A stretch of DNA of 64,000 bases from Coriobacteriaceae bacterium (GTDB taxonomy: Bacteria; Actinomycetota; Coriobacteriia; Coriobacteriales; Atopobiaceae), in NCBI GenBank assembly GCA_004557505.1, contig SFGZ01000002.1, positions 1-64,000 on the forward strand. Direction: 5' to 3'. The position numbers and the translations under genes were made by a program. Below, one piece after another: positions 24,534 through 33,970 of the stretch (its first letter is position 1; each line of letters opens with the position of its first letter). The notes beneath the pieces were generated by a model. That model was not told the DNA's origin and searched no databases. It was given only the letters and a program-made list of their open reading frames with translations.

Positions 24534-25256
24534 ATGTCTGACCATCACCCCATACCACATGGGCCCTCGTCGTTTGAGGGCATGCTCCAGAGCGCAGGCC
24601 TCTCCGAGCGCGAGGCGGATGCGGCGCGGACGGTCGTGATGGGCCTCACCGCTGCGGAGGCGGCCCCGCTGATGGGCGTCGGCGCGTCGACCGTTGGCAG
24701 CTATCGGCAGCGGGCCTACCAGAAGCTTGGCGTCACCACGAGGGCGGAGTTCCTGAGAATGCCTTCGTGCGCCCTTTGGCACAAGGCCTTGGCGCAAGAG
24801 GATGCAGATGACGATGAGGCCGCCAAGATGGCGTCTGAGCCTGAGGCCCCTGCCAATGCGCAGACGTCCCACCTGCGTCTCTTTTTGAAATGCCTTCTCG
24901 CCAGCGTCGTCATTGTGTCCGCCTTCGTTCTGCTTTCATTGGCCCAGAGACCTCAGCCCAGGTATGTTGGCTCACCAAACGGCTTCATCTCGTCCGATTA
25001 CGGTGACATTCCCGATGTGACGGGGATGCGCGCGGACGCAGCCGCCTCCGCCCTGGCATCCGCAGGCTACTATCCGGAGTTTCTGCCCCGCGCCTCTTCG
25101 GAACCTCCCGGCACCACTCTTCGCGTGGGTGAAATCGGGGGGATGAGGGACGCTGACGAGAAACGCTCTGCCATAGCGTGGGAGGGAGGCAGCGCCTCTG
25201 GCTATAACGTGTCAGGCGATTGGAAGGCCTACGTCTTGATTGACGTTGCCGTCTGA
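24534..25256 (+). CDS. Membrane-anchored LuxR-type HTH protein with a PASTA-like ectodomain
   Basis: 240 residues. Residues 23-74 resemble a LuxR/GerE helix-turn-helix (LSEREADAARTVVMGLTAAE, then STVGSYRQRAYQKLGV). An acidic linker precedes one membrane helix at about 114-136. The remainder, outside the cell, looks like one PASTA domain (IPDVTGMRADAAASALASAGY). PASTA domains bind muropeptides or beta-lactams in Ser/Thr kinases and penicillin-binding proteins. The architecture suggests a one-component regulator reporting on the cell wall. Target genes are unknown; the inverted repeat directly upstream is a candidate autoregulatory site. Confidence 0.65.
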   Translation: MSDHHPIPHGPSSFEGMLQSAGLSEREADAARTVVMGLTAAEAAPLMGVGASTVGSYRQRAYQKLGVTTRAEFLRMPSCALWHKALAQEDADDDEAAKMASEPEAPANAQTSHLRLFLKCLLASVVIVSAFVLLSLAQRPQPRYVGSPNGFISSDYGDIPDVTGMRADAAASALASAGYYPEFLPRASSEPPGTTLRVGEIGGMRDADEKRSAIAWEGGSASGYNVSGDWKAYVLIDVAV

Positions 25257-25493
25257 ACATGCGTTTACGGCTGTGGTTGTGCCGCCGGCGGGTGGCAATT
25301 GCGGCAACTTCTCATTTGCTACAGACATCCTCTCCTCGCCCCAGTACCTTTTGGCAAGCCAGACGTGCATGGCGGCTTTGGTTCGCGCGGGCATGCGCAC
25401 CGGCGTGCCGAGGATCGACGGGTGGGTGGCCTGCGCAGACAGGGCCTCCTACGCCGAGCCTTGCCATGCATGCGCTGGGAGGTTCTTCTAAGG

Positions 25494-25631
25494 ATGGGGG
25501 CGTTCTCCATGATTTTGGGGCTTAGCGCCTGGGAGATCATCGGCTTTCTCCTCGTTGTCATTCTCGTGGTCGCGCTGATCGTCTTTGGCATCGCGCTTCT
25601 CGTCAGGAGGGCATCTGGCAGGCGCGGCTAA
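25494..25631 (+). CDS. Small single-pass membrane protein
   Basis: 45 residues: a short N-terminus, then one long hydrophobic helix (about residues 13-37, EIIGFLLVVILVVALIVFG) and a basic tail RRASGRRG, which predicts the C-terminus on the inside. ATG 25494 has GGAGG 11 bases before it; ATG 25509 is the alternative. No family recognised. The rest of 25257-25493 shows open frames with no convincing protein character. Confidence 0.45.
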   Translation: MGAFSMILGLSAWEIIGFLLVVILVVALIVFGIALLVRRASGRRG

Positions 25632-25686
25632 ACCACGGGAAGCTCGAACCCTTCCTGCGATCCTGGGCTTTCGCTCGTCTCGCCCT

Positions 25687-25739
25687 CAGCCGTGCGTAGT
25701 TTTCCGAGGGGAGTGGGCCTAAACGGCTGAAAACCGCGG
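25687..25739. repeat. Copy of the dispersed intergenic repeat
   Basis: CAGCCGTGCGTAGTT at 25687-25701 is identical to 21618-21632. The stretch at 25718-25739 matches 9-30 upstream of guaB at 19 of 22 positions (CCTAAACG-CTGAA--CCGCGG). It thus combines features of both other copies. Confidence 0.45.
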
Positions 25740-25809
25740 TGACCGAGAGCGTGGCCGAGGAGGCAATCGGGCGGTCGTGGCGGCCTTGTGATGCCGCCCG
25801 CGCCGATCC

Positions 25810-25838
25810 TTGACCGCCTGCCGATAAGTCTCTATACT
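25810..25838 (+). promoter_or_regulatory. Promoter of the rimP-nusA-infB operon
   Basis: TTGACC and TATACT are separated by exactly 17 bases, the best sigma-70 promoter match in the host part. It lies about 95 bases before the rimP start. Confidence 0.7.
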
Positions 25839-25933
25839 CAACCTGCAATGCAGTAGTGATTCGTGGGAAGTGGGGTGGAGTTTCTCGCCCCGCTTCCTTT
25901 CTGTATGTACCCGTGATGTGTGAGGGAGGGGAC

Positions 25934-26440
25934 ATGCCCGCAGTGCCAGAGCACGACACGCGCCAGCGCATCCTCGACGCGCTCGAGGCGGCAGCGCCCG
26001 AGCACGGCATCGACATCGTCGACGTCGAGGTCGTGGGCTCGAGGAGGAACCCCTGCGTCCGCGTGCGCATCGACCACGCGGGCGAGGAGGCCGCGCCCAT
26101 CTCGCTTGACGAGGTGTCCGCCGAGACCGGGTGGGTCTCTGCCGCGATCGACGAGCTGGATCCCATCGAGGGGCCCTTCACGCTCGAGGTCTCGTCACCG
26201 GGCCTCTCGCGTCCGCTTCGCCGCCCGCACGACTTCGAGCGCTTCGCGGGCGAGGACGTCTCGCTTGGCACCACGGCCACCGAGGGGCGGCGTCGCTTCA
26301 CCGGCCGACTCGAGGGGCTTGAGGGCGAGAATGTCGTTCTCACCGTGGACGGAGAGCGCGTGAGCATCCCCCTCGACCAGGTCAAGAGCTGCAAGATCAA
26401 GCCAAACTTCGATGTCCCGTCCAAGGGGACCAAGGGCTAG
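25934..26440 (+). CDS. rimP: Ribosome maturation factor RimP
   Basis: 168 residues, needed for 30S subunit assembly. The N-terminal half has GIDIVDVEVVGSRRNPCVRVRID; the Sm-like C-terminal half includes EVSSPGLSRPL and ENVVLTVDGERVSIPLDQV. ATG 25934 follows GGGAGGGG at good spacing. It heads the conserved translation operon; nusA starts 12 bases after its stop. Confidence 0.92.
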   Translation: MPAVPEHDTRQRILDALEAAAPEHGIDIVDVEVVGSRRNPCVRVRIDHAGEEAAPISLDEVSAETGWVSAAIDELDPIEGPFTLEVSSPGLSRPLRRPHDFERFAGEDVSLGTTATEGRRRFTGRLEGLEGENVVLTVDGERVSIPLDQVKSCKIKPNFDVPSKGTKG

Positions 26441-26452
26441 AAAGGAATTCGC

Positions 26453-27706
26453 ATGGCATCAGAGATGATGGAAGCGCTGATGGCGCTCTGCCAGGAGAAG
26501 CACATCGACGAGCTGTACCTGCTCGATCGCCTGGAGCAGTCGCTGGCCAAGAGCTACGCCGACATCCTTCACCTGCCATTCGGCGCGCGCGTCACCATCG
26601 ATCACGCCACCGGCAAGGTCTACGTCTACGAGCTCATTCCCAAGGAGGAGTCCTACGACGAGGAGACCGGCGAGTACCTCGACTTCGACGAGAAGGACGT
26701 CACGCCGCCCGACACCTCCCGCATCGCGGCCCAGCACGCCAAGACCGAGATCCGCGCCATCGTGCGCACGGCGGCCCGCGTCCAGATCTACGAGGAGTTC
26801 TCGCAGCGCATCGGCGACATCATCACCGGCACGGTGCTCCAGACCACGCCCGACTTCACGATCATCAAGATCCGCGAGGGCGTCGAGGCGGAGCTGCCCC
26901 ACTTCGACCAGCGCCGCTTCCCCGAGGAGCGCAACGAGCGCCCCGTGGGCGAGCATTACTCGCACAACCAGCGCCTGAAGGCCATCATCATCGACGTGCG
27001 CGACCCGAACAACGACCAGCCCACCGTTCGCGGCGAGCGCCAGCGTCCGCCCATCGTGGTCTCGCGCACCCACCCCGAACTCATCCGCAGGCTCTTCGAG
27101 CTCGAGGTCCCGGAGGTCTACGACGGCGTCGTCGAGGTTCGCTCCATCGCCCGCGAGCCCGGCATCCGCTCGAAGGTCGCCGTCTCGTCCAGGGACGACC
27201 ACCTCGATCCCGTGGGCGCCTGCGTTGGCCCCAAGGGCAGCCGCGTGCGCACCGTCGTCTCCGAGCTCCGCGGCGAGCGCGTCGACGTCGTGCCCTGGTC
27301 CGACGACCCGGCCCGCTGCGTCGCCAACGCGCTCTCGCCGGCGCGCGTGTCCCGCGTGATCCTTGGCCCCGAGGACGGCTATGCCACGGTCGTCGTGCCC
27401 GACGACCAGCTGTCGCTGGCCATCGGCAAGGAGGGGCAGAACGCCCGTCTTGCCGCGCACCTCACCGGCATGCACATCGACATCAAGAACGAGTCGCTGG
27501 CGGCGGGCGTCCTGCGCGACCTTCCCCGCGCCGCCGAGGATGCGGCGGGCGAGGCCGAGGAGGACGGCGAGCAGCGCCGCTGCGAGTACGTGGGCGAGAA
27601 CGGCATCCAGTGCCGCAACATGGCCCGTCCGGGCTCGCGCTACTGCGGCATCCACGAGAAGCTCATGGATGCCGAGGTCTCGGACGACCCCGACTCTCTG
27701 ATCTAG
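26453..27706 (+). CDS. nusA: Transcription termination/antitermination factor NusA with a Cys-rich tail
   Basis: 417 residues. The N-terminal RNA polymerase-binding domain is followed by S1 (about 125-205) and two KH domains (SRDDHLDPVGACVGPKGSRV; LAIGKEGQNARLAAHLTG). The usual acidic repeats are absent. Instead the tail has Cys377, Cys387, Cys398 and His401 (spacing C-x9-C-x10-C-x2-H), suggesting a small metal-binding knuckle. The YlxR gene that commonly sits between nusA and infB is missing here, so the tail may do part of its job; that is speculation. Confidence 0.93.
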   Translation: MASEMMEALMALCQEKHIDELYLLDRLEQSLAKSYADILHLPFGARVTIDHATGKVYVYELIPKEESYDEETGEYLDFDEKDVTPPDTSRIAAQHAKTEIRAIVRTAARVQIYEEFSQRIGDIITGTVLQTTPDFTIIKIREGVEAELPHFDQRRFPEERNERPVGEHYSHNQRLKAIIIDVRDPNNDQPTVRGERQRPPIVVSRTHPELIRRLFELEVPEVYDGVVEVRSIAREPGIRSKVAVSSRDDHLDPVGACVGPKGSRVRTVVSELRGERVDVVPWSDDPARCVANALSPARVSRVILGPEDGYATVVVPDDQLSLAIGKEGQNARLAAHLTGMHIDIKNESLAAGVLRDLPRAAEDAAGEAEEDGEQRRCEYVGENGIQCRNMARPGSRYCGIHEKLMDAEVSDDPDSLI

Positions 27707-27779
27707 CGTCCCCAAGCGGACCGTCGTTAGCAGGCACTACCCGGGCGGCTCGGCTGCCCGTGAATGAAAGGTTGGTCAC

Positions 27780-30363
27780 ATGGCCAAGACTCGCGTACAC
27801 GACCTCGCCAAGGAGTACGGGATGACGAGCAAGGAGATGCTCGGCCATCTCCGCACCATGAAGATTCCCGCCAAGTCCGCCTCCTCGACGCTCGAGGACG
27901 CCTACGTCTCCATCGTGCGCAAGAAGCTCAAGCCCATCCTCGAGGACCGCGCCGCCCAGATCGAGGCCGCCAAGAAGGCCGAGGAGGAGGCCGCCGCCCA
28001 GGCCAAGAAGGCCGAGGACGAGGCTGCCGAGAAGGAGCGCGTCGCCGCCGAGAGGCGCCGCGAGCGCGAGCGCGCCGAGGAGGAGAAGAGGCGCGCCGCC
28101 GCCGAGGCCGCGAGGAAGCGCGCTGAGGAGGAGAAGAGGCGTGCCGAGGAGAAGGCCGCCAGGGAGCGCGCCGAGGAGGAGCGCAACCGCGTGCATGACA
28201 ACGCCCCCAAGTCGATGCCCACCTTCACCTCGCTGCTCGATCAGATCGCCCAGCAGGAGCAGGTTCTCAAGCAGCAGGCCGAGGAGGCCGCGCAGAAGAA
28301 GGCGGAGGGCCAGGGCCGCCGCGAGCGCCGCGGCGAGCCCGACCATGCCCGCTCCGAGCGTCGCGGCCACTCCGCCGCGCCCCGCGCCGAGCAGGGAGGC
28401 GCCGAGCAGGGAGAGGGCCGTCCCGGCCGCAAGGGCCGCAAGGGCGCCCGCCGCGGCGACGAGGGCGAGGACCGCTACAGCCGCATGGCCCGCGAGGCCG
28501 AGGCCTACAACAGGAGCCGCGTCCTCGACGAGGCCCGCGAGGCCGTCGAGGAGGCCTCCCGCGAGTCCACGGGCAGGCGTCGCCGCCGCAAGGAGCGCCG
28601 CCAGAAGCAGGCCGAGGAGGCCGCGGAGGAGAGGCGCATAGAGGAGGCCATCGCCAACGACCAGGACCTCTCGCAGCTCGACACCGCGAAGGTCCCTCAG
28701 GGTGCCACGGTGGCGCAGCTCGCCGAGCTCCTCGGCGTGCCGGTCAACGACATCATCAAGCGCCTCTTCCTTCTGGGCAACCCCCTGACGCTCACGGAGT
28801 CCATGTCCGACGACCTCGTCGAGCTTGTCGCGGACGACCTCGGCCGCGACGTCAAGATCATGACCAAGGAGGAGGAGAACTCCTTCACCTTCTACGATGA
28901 CCCCAAGGACCTGAAGTCCCGCCCGCCCGTGGTCACCGTCATGGGCCACGTCGACCACGGCAAGACGTCGCTGCTCGACGCCATCCGCCACACCGGCGTC
29001 GCCGAGGGCGAGGCCGGCGGCATCACGCAGGCCATCGGCGCCTCACAGGTCAAGATCAACGGCCGCACCATCACCTTCATCGACACGCCTGGCCACGAGA
29101 CCTTCACGGCCATGCGCGCCCGCGGCGCCAAGGTGACCGACATCGTCATCCTCATCGTCGCCGCAGACGACGGCGTCATGCCCCAGACCGTGGAGTCCAT
29201 CAACCACGCCAAGGCGGCTGGCGTGCCGGTCGTCGTTGCCGTGAACAAGATCGATAAGCCCGGCGCCGACCCCACCCGCGTGCGCCAGGAGCTCACCGAG
29301 TACGGCGTGATCCCCGAGGAGTGGGGCGGACAGAGCATGTTCGTCGACATCTCGGCCAAGAAGCACGTCGGCATCGACAATCTGCTTGAGGCCGTCCTGC
29401 TCGAGGCCGACGTCCTCGAGCTCAAGGCCAACCCCGACACCTTCGCCTCGGGCAACGTCCTCGAGGCCAAGCTCGACCGCGGCCGCGGCTCGGTGGCCAC
29501 GGTGCTCGTGACGCGCGGCACGCTCCACGTGGGAGACGCCCTCGTCGCGGGCATGGCCTACGGCCGCGTGCGCGCCATGCTCGACCCCAAGGGCAACCCC
29601 GTCGAGGCGGCCGGCCCGTCCGACCCGGTGGAGATCCTGGGCCTCCAGAGCGTCCCCATGGCAGGCGACGAGTTCCGCGTCTTCCAGGACGACCGCGACG
29701 CCCGCGACCTGGCCGACCAGCGCGCCCTCAAGGCCCGCATCGAGGAGCAGAACCGCGTGAAGCACGTCACGCTCGAGAACCTCTTCGACACCATGGCCGA
29801 CGCCGAGGTCAAGGAGCTCAACCTCATCATCAAGGCCGACGTCCAGGGCTCCATCGAGGCGCTCCAGGACTCGCTTCACCGAGACCGACGTCACGCTCGC
29901 CGACGCCTCCAACGCAATCATCATCGGCTTCGGGGTGCGCCCCGACGCCAAGGCCCGCACCGCCGCCGAGCGCGAGGGCGTCGAGATCCGCACCTACAGC
30001 GTCATCTACAAGGCCATCGAGGACATCGACGCCGCCCGCATCGGCATGCTCAAGCCCACCGAGCAGGAGGTCCAGACCGGCGTCGCCGAGGTCCGCGATA
30101 CCTTCAAGGTGCCCAAGGTCGGCATCGCCGCCGGCTGCATGATCTCCGAGGGCGAGGTCTCCCGCGACGACCAGGTGCGTCTCGTGCGCGACGGCATCGT
30201 GGTCTACGAGGGCAGGATCGCCTCGCTCAGGCGCTACAAGGACGACGTCAAGAGCGTCAAGGCCGGCTTCGAGTGCGGCATAGGCCTGGAGAACTTCCAG
30301 GACATCCACCCCGGCGACCAGATCGAGGCGTACCGCGTCGAAGAGGTCGCGCGCACGGAGTAG
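27780..30363 (+). CDS. infB: Translation initiation factor IF-2, frame broken by an internal deletion
   Basis: Brings initiator tRNA to the ribosome. A long Ala/Glu/Arg-rich N-terminal region precedes the IF2N repeat and the GTPase domain (GHVDHGKTS, DTPGHE, NKIDK). The frame is intact to ADVQGSIEALQDSL, ending at 29876. The correct continuation (TETDVTLADASNAIIIGFG...) resumes at 29878 in the next frame and runs to the stop at 30363. In other IF-2 proteins about 20 residues separate these two motifs, so some 59 bases are missing. Read literally, the frame-zero product runs on to 30377 with a meaningless Arg-rich tail. As infB is essential, a sequence or assembly error is likely, but a real deletion is not excluded. 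Confidence 0.85.
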
Positions 30364-30373
30364 GGAGGCACAC

Positions 30374-30835
30374 GTGAAGCAGAACCAGCATTCGCGCCGG
30401 ACCAACGAGCTCGCGCGCGAGAAGCTCGCCACCATCATGCTCTTCGAGGTCTCCGACCCCGACCTCCAGCTCGTGACCGTCACGGGCGTGGAGGTCTCGG
30501 TCGACAAGTCCTTCATGCGCGCCTACGTGAGCTGCGACGCCTCTCGCTACGAGGAGGTCTCGACGGCACTCGAGCGCGCCAAGGGGCGCATCCGCTCGCT
30601 CCTCGGCCATGCGCTGGGCTGGCGCGTGACGCCCGAGCTGGCATTCCAGATCGACACCACGACCGACGAGGCCGAGCGCATCTCCCGCGCGCTCGAGAAC
30701 GTCCCGCCAACCCTCGGCGTCGAGAAGGACGAGAACGGCTATCCCATCGCGGCGGATCCCGAGGGCGGCGCCGACGGAGCGGTCGCGGGGCCTCAAGACG
30801 GCGCCCCCGCTGCCGAGGGCGTAGAGGGCGAGTAG
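30374..30835 (+). CDS. rbfA: Ribosome-binding factor A
   Basis: 153 residues including an acidic extension of about 35 residues beyond the usual end. The KH-like fold is recognisable from RRTNELAREKLATIMLFEVSDPDL and VTVTGVEVSVDKSFMRAYV. It assists 16S rRNA 5'-end maturation and cold adaptation. GTG start preceded by AGGGAGG, 10 bases after the infB stop, in the normal order infB-rbfA. Confidence 0.9.
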   Translation: MKQNQHSRRTNELAREKLATIMLFEVSDPDLQLVTVTGVEVSVDKSFMRAYVSCDASRYEEVSTALERAKGRIRSLLGHALGWRVTPELAFQIDTTTDEAERISRALENVPPTLGVEKDENGYPIAADPEGGADGAVAGPQDGAPAAEGVEGE

Positions 30836-30846
30836 GGAAGGGCCTG

Positions 30847-31932
30847 ATGAGGGTTTCCAAGGACATTGGCCAGGCCGAGCTGTTCCGGGGCGTTGTCGCG
30901 CTGATCGAGGAGGCCGACACCATCGCGATCTGCGCGCACACCTCGCCTGACGGTGACGCCATCGGCTCCGGCCTCGCGCTCGCCGAGATCATCCGGGCCG
31001 CATGGCCGGACAAGCGCGTGACAAACCTCCTGGCAGACAAAGATCCCGTCCCGAGGATCTACCGCTTCCTCCCGAGGTCCGACACCTTCGTGCATGCGGC
31101 GGACTACGACGTGACGCCCGACCTCTTCATCTGCGTGGACCTCTCGCAGAGGTCGCGCCTGGCCGACGCCGAGGAGATCTGCGCCCGCGCGCGCCGCGTG
31201 GCCGTCTTTGACCACCACCCCTCGGGAGACCGCTTCTGGGATGCGGGCGTGGTGCGTCCCGACGCCGCTGCCGCGGGGGTCATCATCTCGGAGTTCGGCC
31301 TGCACTCCCTGGGCGCGCTCACGCCCACGATGGCCCAGAACCTCCTGTGCGCCATCGTGACCGACACGGGCCGCTTCCAGTACCAGAATGCCGACAGCGA
31401 GGCCTTCGAGACGGCGAGCATGCTGGTCGACGCCGGCGCCTCGCCCGCCGAGGTCGCGCTCAACGTGTACCAGTCCGACCGCCTCGCCTACGTGCGCCTG
31501 GCCACCCGCGTGCTCGCGCGCATCCAGGTCTTTGCTAAGGGGCGCATCGCCTACAGCTTTGCCACCGCCGAGGACATCGCCAGGGCCGGCGTCACGCTCG
31601 ACGAGCTCGACGGCCTCATCGACCTCGTGCGCTGCATCGAGGGCACCCAGGTGGCGCTCTTCCTGAAGGAGGTCGACGGCGGCAAGGTCCGCGGCAACCT
31701 CCGTTCCAAGTGCGACCTGGACGTCTCGGGCGTCGCGCGCGAGATGGGCGGCGGCGGCCACCGCGCTGCGGCGGGGTTCACCGCCGCGGGGACCGTTGAC
31801 GAGGTGCTCGCCATCGTGCTTCCCAAGCTGCGCTCCCTCTTCGACGGCACCGCCTCGAACGTTGCGGGCGCCGCAGATGGGGCGACGCCTGCGGGCGCCC
31901 CGGCGGCAGACGTGCGAGGTGCGTCACGGTGA
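30847..31932 (+). CDS. nrnA: DHH-DHHA1 family oligoribonuclease / pAp phosphatase
   Basis: 361 residues. Metal motifs are SPDGDAIGSGLAL near residue 37, CVDLSQRSRLADAE, and the DHH signature FDHHPSGD; the C-terminal DHHA1 domain has MGGGGHRAAAGF. NrnA degrades short RNA oligomers and dephosphorylates pAp. Its position after rbfA is conserved in Gram-positive bacteria. The last codons overlap the truB start (GTGA). Confidence 0.92.
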   Translation: MRVSKDIGQAELFRGVVALIEEADTIAICAHTSPDGDAIGSGLALAEIIRAAWPDKRVTNLLADKDPVPRIYRFLPRSDTFVHAADYDVTPDLFICVDLSQRSRLADAEEICARARRVAVFDHHPSGDRFWDAGVVRPDAAAAGVIISEFGLHSLGALTPTMAQNLLCAIVTDTGRFQYQNADSEAFETASMLVDAGASPAEVALNVYQSDRLAYVRLATRVLARIQVFAKGRIAYSFATAEDIARAGVTLDELDGLIDLVRCIEGTQVALFLKEVDGGKVRGNLRSKCDLDVSGVAREMGGGGHRAAAGFTAAGTVDEVLAIVLPKLRSLFDGTASNVAGAADGATPAGAPAADVRGASR

Positions 31933-32888
31933 GGCGCGGCGAGTCGGGCGTGAACGCCCTCCTCGGCATCGACAAGCCCTGCGGCATGACCAGCCACGAC
32001 GTGGTGAACCACGTGCGGCGCGCCCTGGGGGAGCGTCGCGTGGGGCATGCCGGCACGCTCGACCCGGCGGCCTCGGGCGTCATGGTGATCGGCGTCGGCC
32101 AGGGCACGCGGCTCATGGGCCTGCTCGCCGCCGAGCGCAAGCGCTATGTGGCGGAAATCATCTTCGGCTGCGAGACCGACACGGACGACGCCGATGGGGC
32201 TCCTACCGTCGCCGCCGAGGTGCCCGAGCGCCTGGCCAGCGAGGACGTGGCGCGCAGGGTGCTCGCCGGCTTTGTGGGCGAGCAGGACCAGGTGCCTCCC
32301 GCGTACTCCGCCATCTCGGTGGGGGGCCAGCGCTCCTACGCCCTCGCGCGCGAGGGCAAGGCCCCCGAGCTGGCCCCGCGCCGCGTCACGGTCTTCTCGG
32401 CGGAGCTTGTCGGGACCTCCTCCGTCGAGGGGGGGCTCGGCTGGGTCGTGGGCTTCGACGTCTCCAAGGGCACCTACGTGCGGAGCCTCGCGCGCGACAT
32501 CGGGCGCGCCGCCGGGTCTGCCGCGCACCTCGCGGCGCTGCGCCGCACGCGGTCGGGCCTGGTGGGGCTCGACGCCTGCCTTCCCCTCGGCACCGTCGAC
32601 GCGGCACGCGACCCCTCCGAGGTCCTCGCCCATGCGCTCGATCCCGTCGCCGCCCTAGGCGCGCCGGTGCGCCAGCTGAGCGCGCGGGAGGCCGCCGACG
32701 CCGCCTGCGGCAAGGCCGTGGGCGCGGGCGCGGTGCGCGACGCGGACGGTGCCACTCGCGCCCCCCGCGGCGGCGAGCGCGTGGCGATGGTCTTTGGGCG
32801 GCGCCTCGTTGGCGTGTGGGTCTGCGGCGAGGGAGGCCTTGCGTGCGAGGCGAACTTCCCCGCGGGCATCACGGGGGTGCGCGCATGA
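31929..32888 (+). CDS. truB: tRNA pseudouridine-55 synthase TruB
   Basis: 319 residues making pseudouridine 55 in the T loop of tRNAs. The N-terminal DKPCGMTSHDVVNHVRR and GHAGTLDPAASGVMVIG motifs are conserved; Asp45 is the catalytic residue. A C-terminal PUA-like region follows. GTG start overlaps nrnA by four bases, and the stop overlaps the ribF ATG (ATGA), so translation of nrnA, truB and ribF is coupled. Confidence 0.94.
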   Translation: MRRGESGVNALLGIDKPCGMTSHDVVNHVRRALGERRVGHAGTLDPAASGVMVIGVGQGTRLMGLLAAERKRYVAEIIFGCETDTDDADGAPTVAAEVPERLASEDVARRVLAGFVGEQDQVPPAYSAISVGGQRSYALAREGKAPELAPRRVTVFSAELVGTSSVEGGLGWVVGFDVSKGTYVRSLARDIGRAAGSAAHLAALRRTRSGLVGLDACLPLGTVDAARDPSEVLAHALDPVAALGAPVRQLSAREAADAACGKAVGAGAVRDADGATRAPRGGERVAMVFGRRLVGVWVCGEGGLACEANFPAGITGVRA

Positions 32889-33970
32889 CAGGCGGCCCCT
32901 TCTCCGGCGCCCCCGCATGGCATGAGCCCGCGTGGCCCCTTGCCCCCGCGGAGGCGCGACGCCTTGCGGCGGCATCGACCCTCTCGGGCGCGTCTCTTGG
33001 CGCGCCCGTGCGCATGCCCGCCGCCACGGCCTACCTCGCGCCCGGGGTCGGGCTTGGGCCCGACCGGCGCTTCGTGTGCGTGATCGGTGCCTTCGACGGG
33101 CTCCACGCGGGCCACCGCGCCCTCATCGCCGAGGCCTCCGCCGACGCCCGCGCGCGCCGCCTGCCGCTTGCCATCGTGACCTTCGACCCCGACCCCTCGG
33201 AGGTCCTCTCGGCGCGCCCGCCCGAGCGCCTGCTCCCGGATGCGGACCGCGTGCGGTCGCTTGCGCTTGCGGGGGCGGACGCCATCGTGGCCCACCGCTT
33301 CACGCCCGCCCTCGCGGGGCTCCCGTACGACCGCTACATCACCGAGGTCCTGGGCGCCATCCTCGCGCCCGCCGCCGTCCACGTCGGCGAGGACTTCCGC
33401 TTCGGGGCCGGCGGCGCGGGCACGGTCGCCGCCATGTCTCGCCTGGGCGACCAGCGCGGCTTTGCGGTCTTTGGTCACGCGCTCGTGACGGCGGACGGCA
33501 GTCCCGTCTCGGCCACGCGCGTGCGCGGGCTTCTGCGCGATGGCGATGTCGAGCGCGCCGCGGGCCTCCTGCTGAGGCACCACTTCCTGGGCGGGCGCAT
33601 CGTCCACGGCCGCGGCAAGGGCACCTCCTTTGGCTTTCCCACCGCCAACGTCGAGCTGGACGGCCGCGACTGCCTGCCTGCCGACGGCGTCTACGCCTGC
33701 CTCGCCTGCATCGACGGGCGGGTTTGGCCTGCGGCGGTCAACGTGGGCGCGCCGCCCTCGTTCGACGTGGCGGCCCGTCCCATGCTCGAGGCCAACCTCG
33801 TGGGCTTTTCGGGCGACGTCTATGGCGAGGGGGCGCGCGTGGTGTTCCTCCGTCGCCTTCGCGCTTCTTGCCGATTCGACTCGCTTGCCGAGCTGGAGTC
33901 CGCCGTGTTGGGGAACATCCAATGGGTGCGAGAGAACGTCGGGGATGGGTGCGTGGGGGTGGTCGCGTGA
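32885..33970 (+). CDS. ribF: Bifunctional riboflavin kinase / FAD synthetase
   Basis: 361 residues. The N-terminal nucleotidyltransferase carries VIGAFDGLHAGHRALI and FDPDPSEVL; the C-terminal riboflavin kinase has GRIVHGRGKGTSFGFPTANV. It makes FMN and FAD. The N-terminus is about 45 residues longer than usual before the GAFDG motif. ATG 32885 overlaps truB; the stop overlaps the dnaG GTG (33967). Confidence 0.93.
   Translation: MTGGPFSGAPAWHEPAWPLAPAEARRLAAASTLSGASLGAPVRMPAATAYLAPGVGLGPDRRFVCVIGAFDGLHAGHRALIAEASADARARRLPLAIVTFDPDPSEVLSARPPERLLPDADRVRSLALAGADAIVAHRFTPALAGLPYDRYITEVLGAILAPAAVHVGEDFRFGAGGAGTVAAMSRLGDQRGFAVFGHALVTADGSPVSATRVRGLLRDGDVERAAGLLLRHHFLGGRIVHGRGKGTSFGFPTANVELDGRDCLPADGVYACLACIDGRVWPAAVNVGAPPSFDVAARPMLEANLVGFSGDVYGEGARVVFLRRLRASCRFDSLAELESAVLGNIQWVRENVGDGCVGVVA

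Noticed and set aside
25240..25491. 83-residue frame after the HTH-PASTA gene
   Set aside because: No ribosome binding site, no family resemblance, and it overlaps other equally weak frames; I treat the stretch as non-coding.
29881..30377. Arg/His-rich C-terminal tail of IF-2 in frame zero
   Set aside because: It is an out-of-frame reading after the internal deletion; the conserved IF-2 sequence continues in the other frame.
31796..32884. Long N-terminal extension of ribF
   Set aside because: The open frame runs through truB in another frame; the ATG at 32885 with a four-base overlap of truB is the real start.
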